A program made the position numbers and the translations under genes. A DNA stretch of 15,616 bases from Isotricha intestinalis (lineage: Eukaryota; Ciliophora; Litostomatea; Vestibuliferida; Isotrichidae): NCBI GenBank assembly GCA_023807065.1, contig JAJJLU010004272.1, positions 1 to 15,616 of the forward strand. Reading direction: 5' to 3'. Every line of letters begins with the position of its first letter. Position 1 is the first letter of the stretch. The notes below the pieces were generated by a model, which saw only the letters and a list, made by a program, of their open reading frames with translations, was not told where the DNA came from and did no database searches. Positions 14,950 through 15,616 of this stretch are shown piece after piece.

Positions 14950-15616
14950 TTATTTATTATTATTTAAATGTTTGTGAAGTATTTCAAATAAATCAGCCAT
15001 TATAGGATCTACAGTATTATTTCTTCCAATTCTATTATTTATCACAATTGATTTAAACGAAGTAATTTTTTCTAATAATTCATTATCTTTTCCATAATTT
15101 TCAAAATATTTACTACAATAATTATCAAAATGTTTCATAGATGTTTTTAAATCTTGAATTATTTTATTTTTATTAATGTTTTGTGGAATCTCTTCTATAA
15201 ATTTTGGTCTATAATTACTAATATACAAACTCATATAAAAATCCATTAATTGTTGCATTGTTTCTATATAATCTTTTATTTTTTGATATAGTATATTTTT
15301 TTCATTTACATTATTATTTAAATTGTTTTTAATATTATTTTTATTATTATTTCTATTATAATTTATATCATTTGGATTATTATTATAATTATAAATCCCA
15401 TTGTTAATATTCTTTTGCATATAATTATTTTCATATTGAATATTATTATTTTGATAATTATTGTTTCCCTGAATATTATACTTTTCATTATTTTTTTCAT
15501 TATCATAAGTATTATTAATATAATTATCTAAATTCTTATATTTTTCATAACCATCAATTAATTCTTTATCATCTTTAAAATTCCCATTTAAAACAACATT
15601 AATATCATAAATACCT
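14950..15616 (-). CDS. Asn-rich protein, 5'-partial, unknown function
   Basis: The frame is open to the right edge with no stop (at least 221 aa visible), so the ATG at 15420 is probably internal and the true start lies outside the window. The visible N-terminal part begins GIYDINVVLNGNFKDDKEL and leads into a long Asn/Tyr-rich tract. The C-terminal part, from about 15310 down to 14953, looks folded and helical: YQKIKDYIETMQQLMDFYM, then LKTSMKHFDNYCSKYF and NTVDPIMADLFEILHKHL. I do not recognise the family. It ends in TAA, 98 bp from the TLDc start on the same strand. Confidence 0.7.
   Translation of the reverse strand, partial: GIYDINVVLNGNFKDDKELIDGYEKYKNLDNYINNTYDNEKNNEKYNIQGNNNYQNNNIQYENNYMQKNINNGIYNYNNNPNDINYNRNNNKNNIKNNLNNNVNEKNILYQKIKDYIETMQQLMDFYMSLYISNYRPKFIEEIPQNINKNKIIQDLKTSMKHFDNYCSKYFENYGKDNELLEKITSFKSIVINNRIGRNNTVDPIMADLFEILHKHLNNNK

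Noticed and set aside
1..15616. Genome-wide reassignment of TAA/TAG to Gln or TGA to Cys
   Set aside because: TAA clearly ends most genes, TGA ends the SNARE and TLDc genes at the expected lengths, Gln is CAA and Cys is TGT; only two internal stops are seen.
1..15616. tRNA, rRNA, CRISPR array, insertion sequence or prokaryotic operon
   Set aside because: No cloverleaf-like GC-rich blocks, spaced repeats, transposase motifs or Shine-Dalgarno-led gene runs are seen.

Overview
This window reads as nuclear DNA of a very AT-rich, gene-dense protist. The gene families are eukaryotic: Rab GTPase, copine, NBR1-like receptor, arrestin, longin SNARE, TLDc protein and a probable kleisin. Genes lie 90 to 440 bp apart on both strands. 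The only two introns I can support are tiny (29 and 28 nt, GTA...TAG), both in the SNARE gene. Long reading frames close with TAA, and two genes (SNARE and TLDc) close with TGA, so the code looks standard overall. Proteins are rich in Asn and Lys. Tiny introns plus high density suggest a ciliate-like macronuclear genome that keeps the standard code, or a similar compact anaerobic protist. That placement is inference; no rRNA or marker gene settles it.

Layout from left to right: a Rab GTPase fused to MORN repeats (minus, runs off the left edge); a 415 bp spacer with a direct repeat and palindromes; a copine (minus); a PB1 plus FW-domain NBR1-like gene (plus) split over two frames; a coiled-coil protein (minus); a 437 bp spacer with palindromes; a 620-aa Asn/Ser-rich protein (minus); a coiled-coil protein with a folded C-terminal part (minus); a four-span membrane protein (plus); an arrestin-fold protein (minus); a probable kleisin (plus); a VAMP7-like longin R-SNARE in three exons (plus); a TLDc protein (minus); and an Asn-rich protein open at its 5' end (minus, runs off the right edge).

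Several genes fit a membrane-traffic or endolysosome theme (Rab, copine, NBR1-like receptor, arrestin, R-SNARE, TLDc). Nothing in the DNA shows that they are co-regulated, and the strands alternate, so this is probably chance.

The most unusual observation is that four genes carry a break that otherwise preserves clear protein homology or composition. These are an in-frame TAG in the Rab domain, a -1 then +1 frame change in the NBR1-like gene (the second at AAA-TAA), a -1 change at a perfect T-TTA-AAT slippery heptamer in the membrane protein, and an in-frame TAA in the middle of the TLDc protein. Meanwhile the largest genes (529, 620, 468 and 497 aa) are unbroken. Assembly errors, pseudogenes, or genuine recoding (readthrough, context-dependent termination or programmed frameshifting) could each explain this. 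RNA and raw-read evidence would decide.
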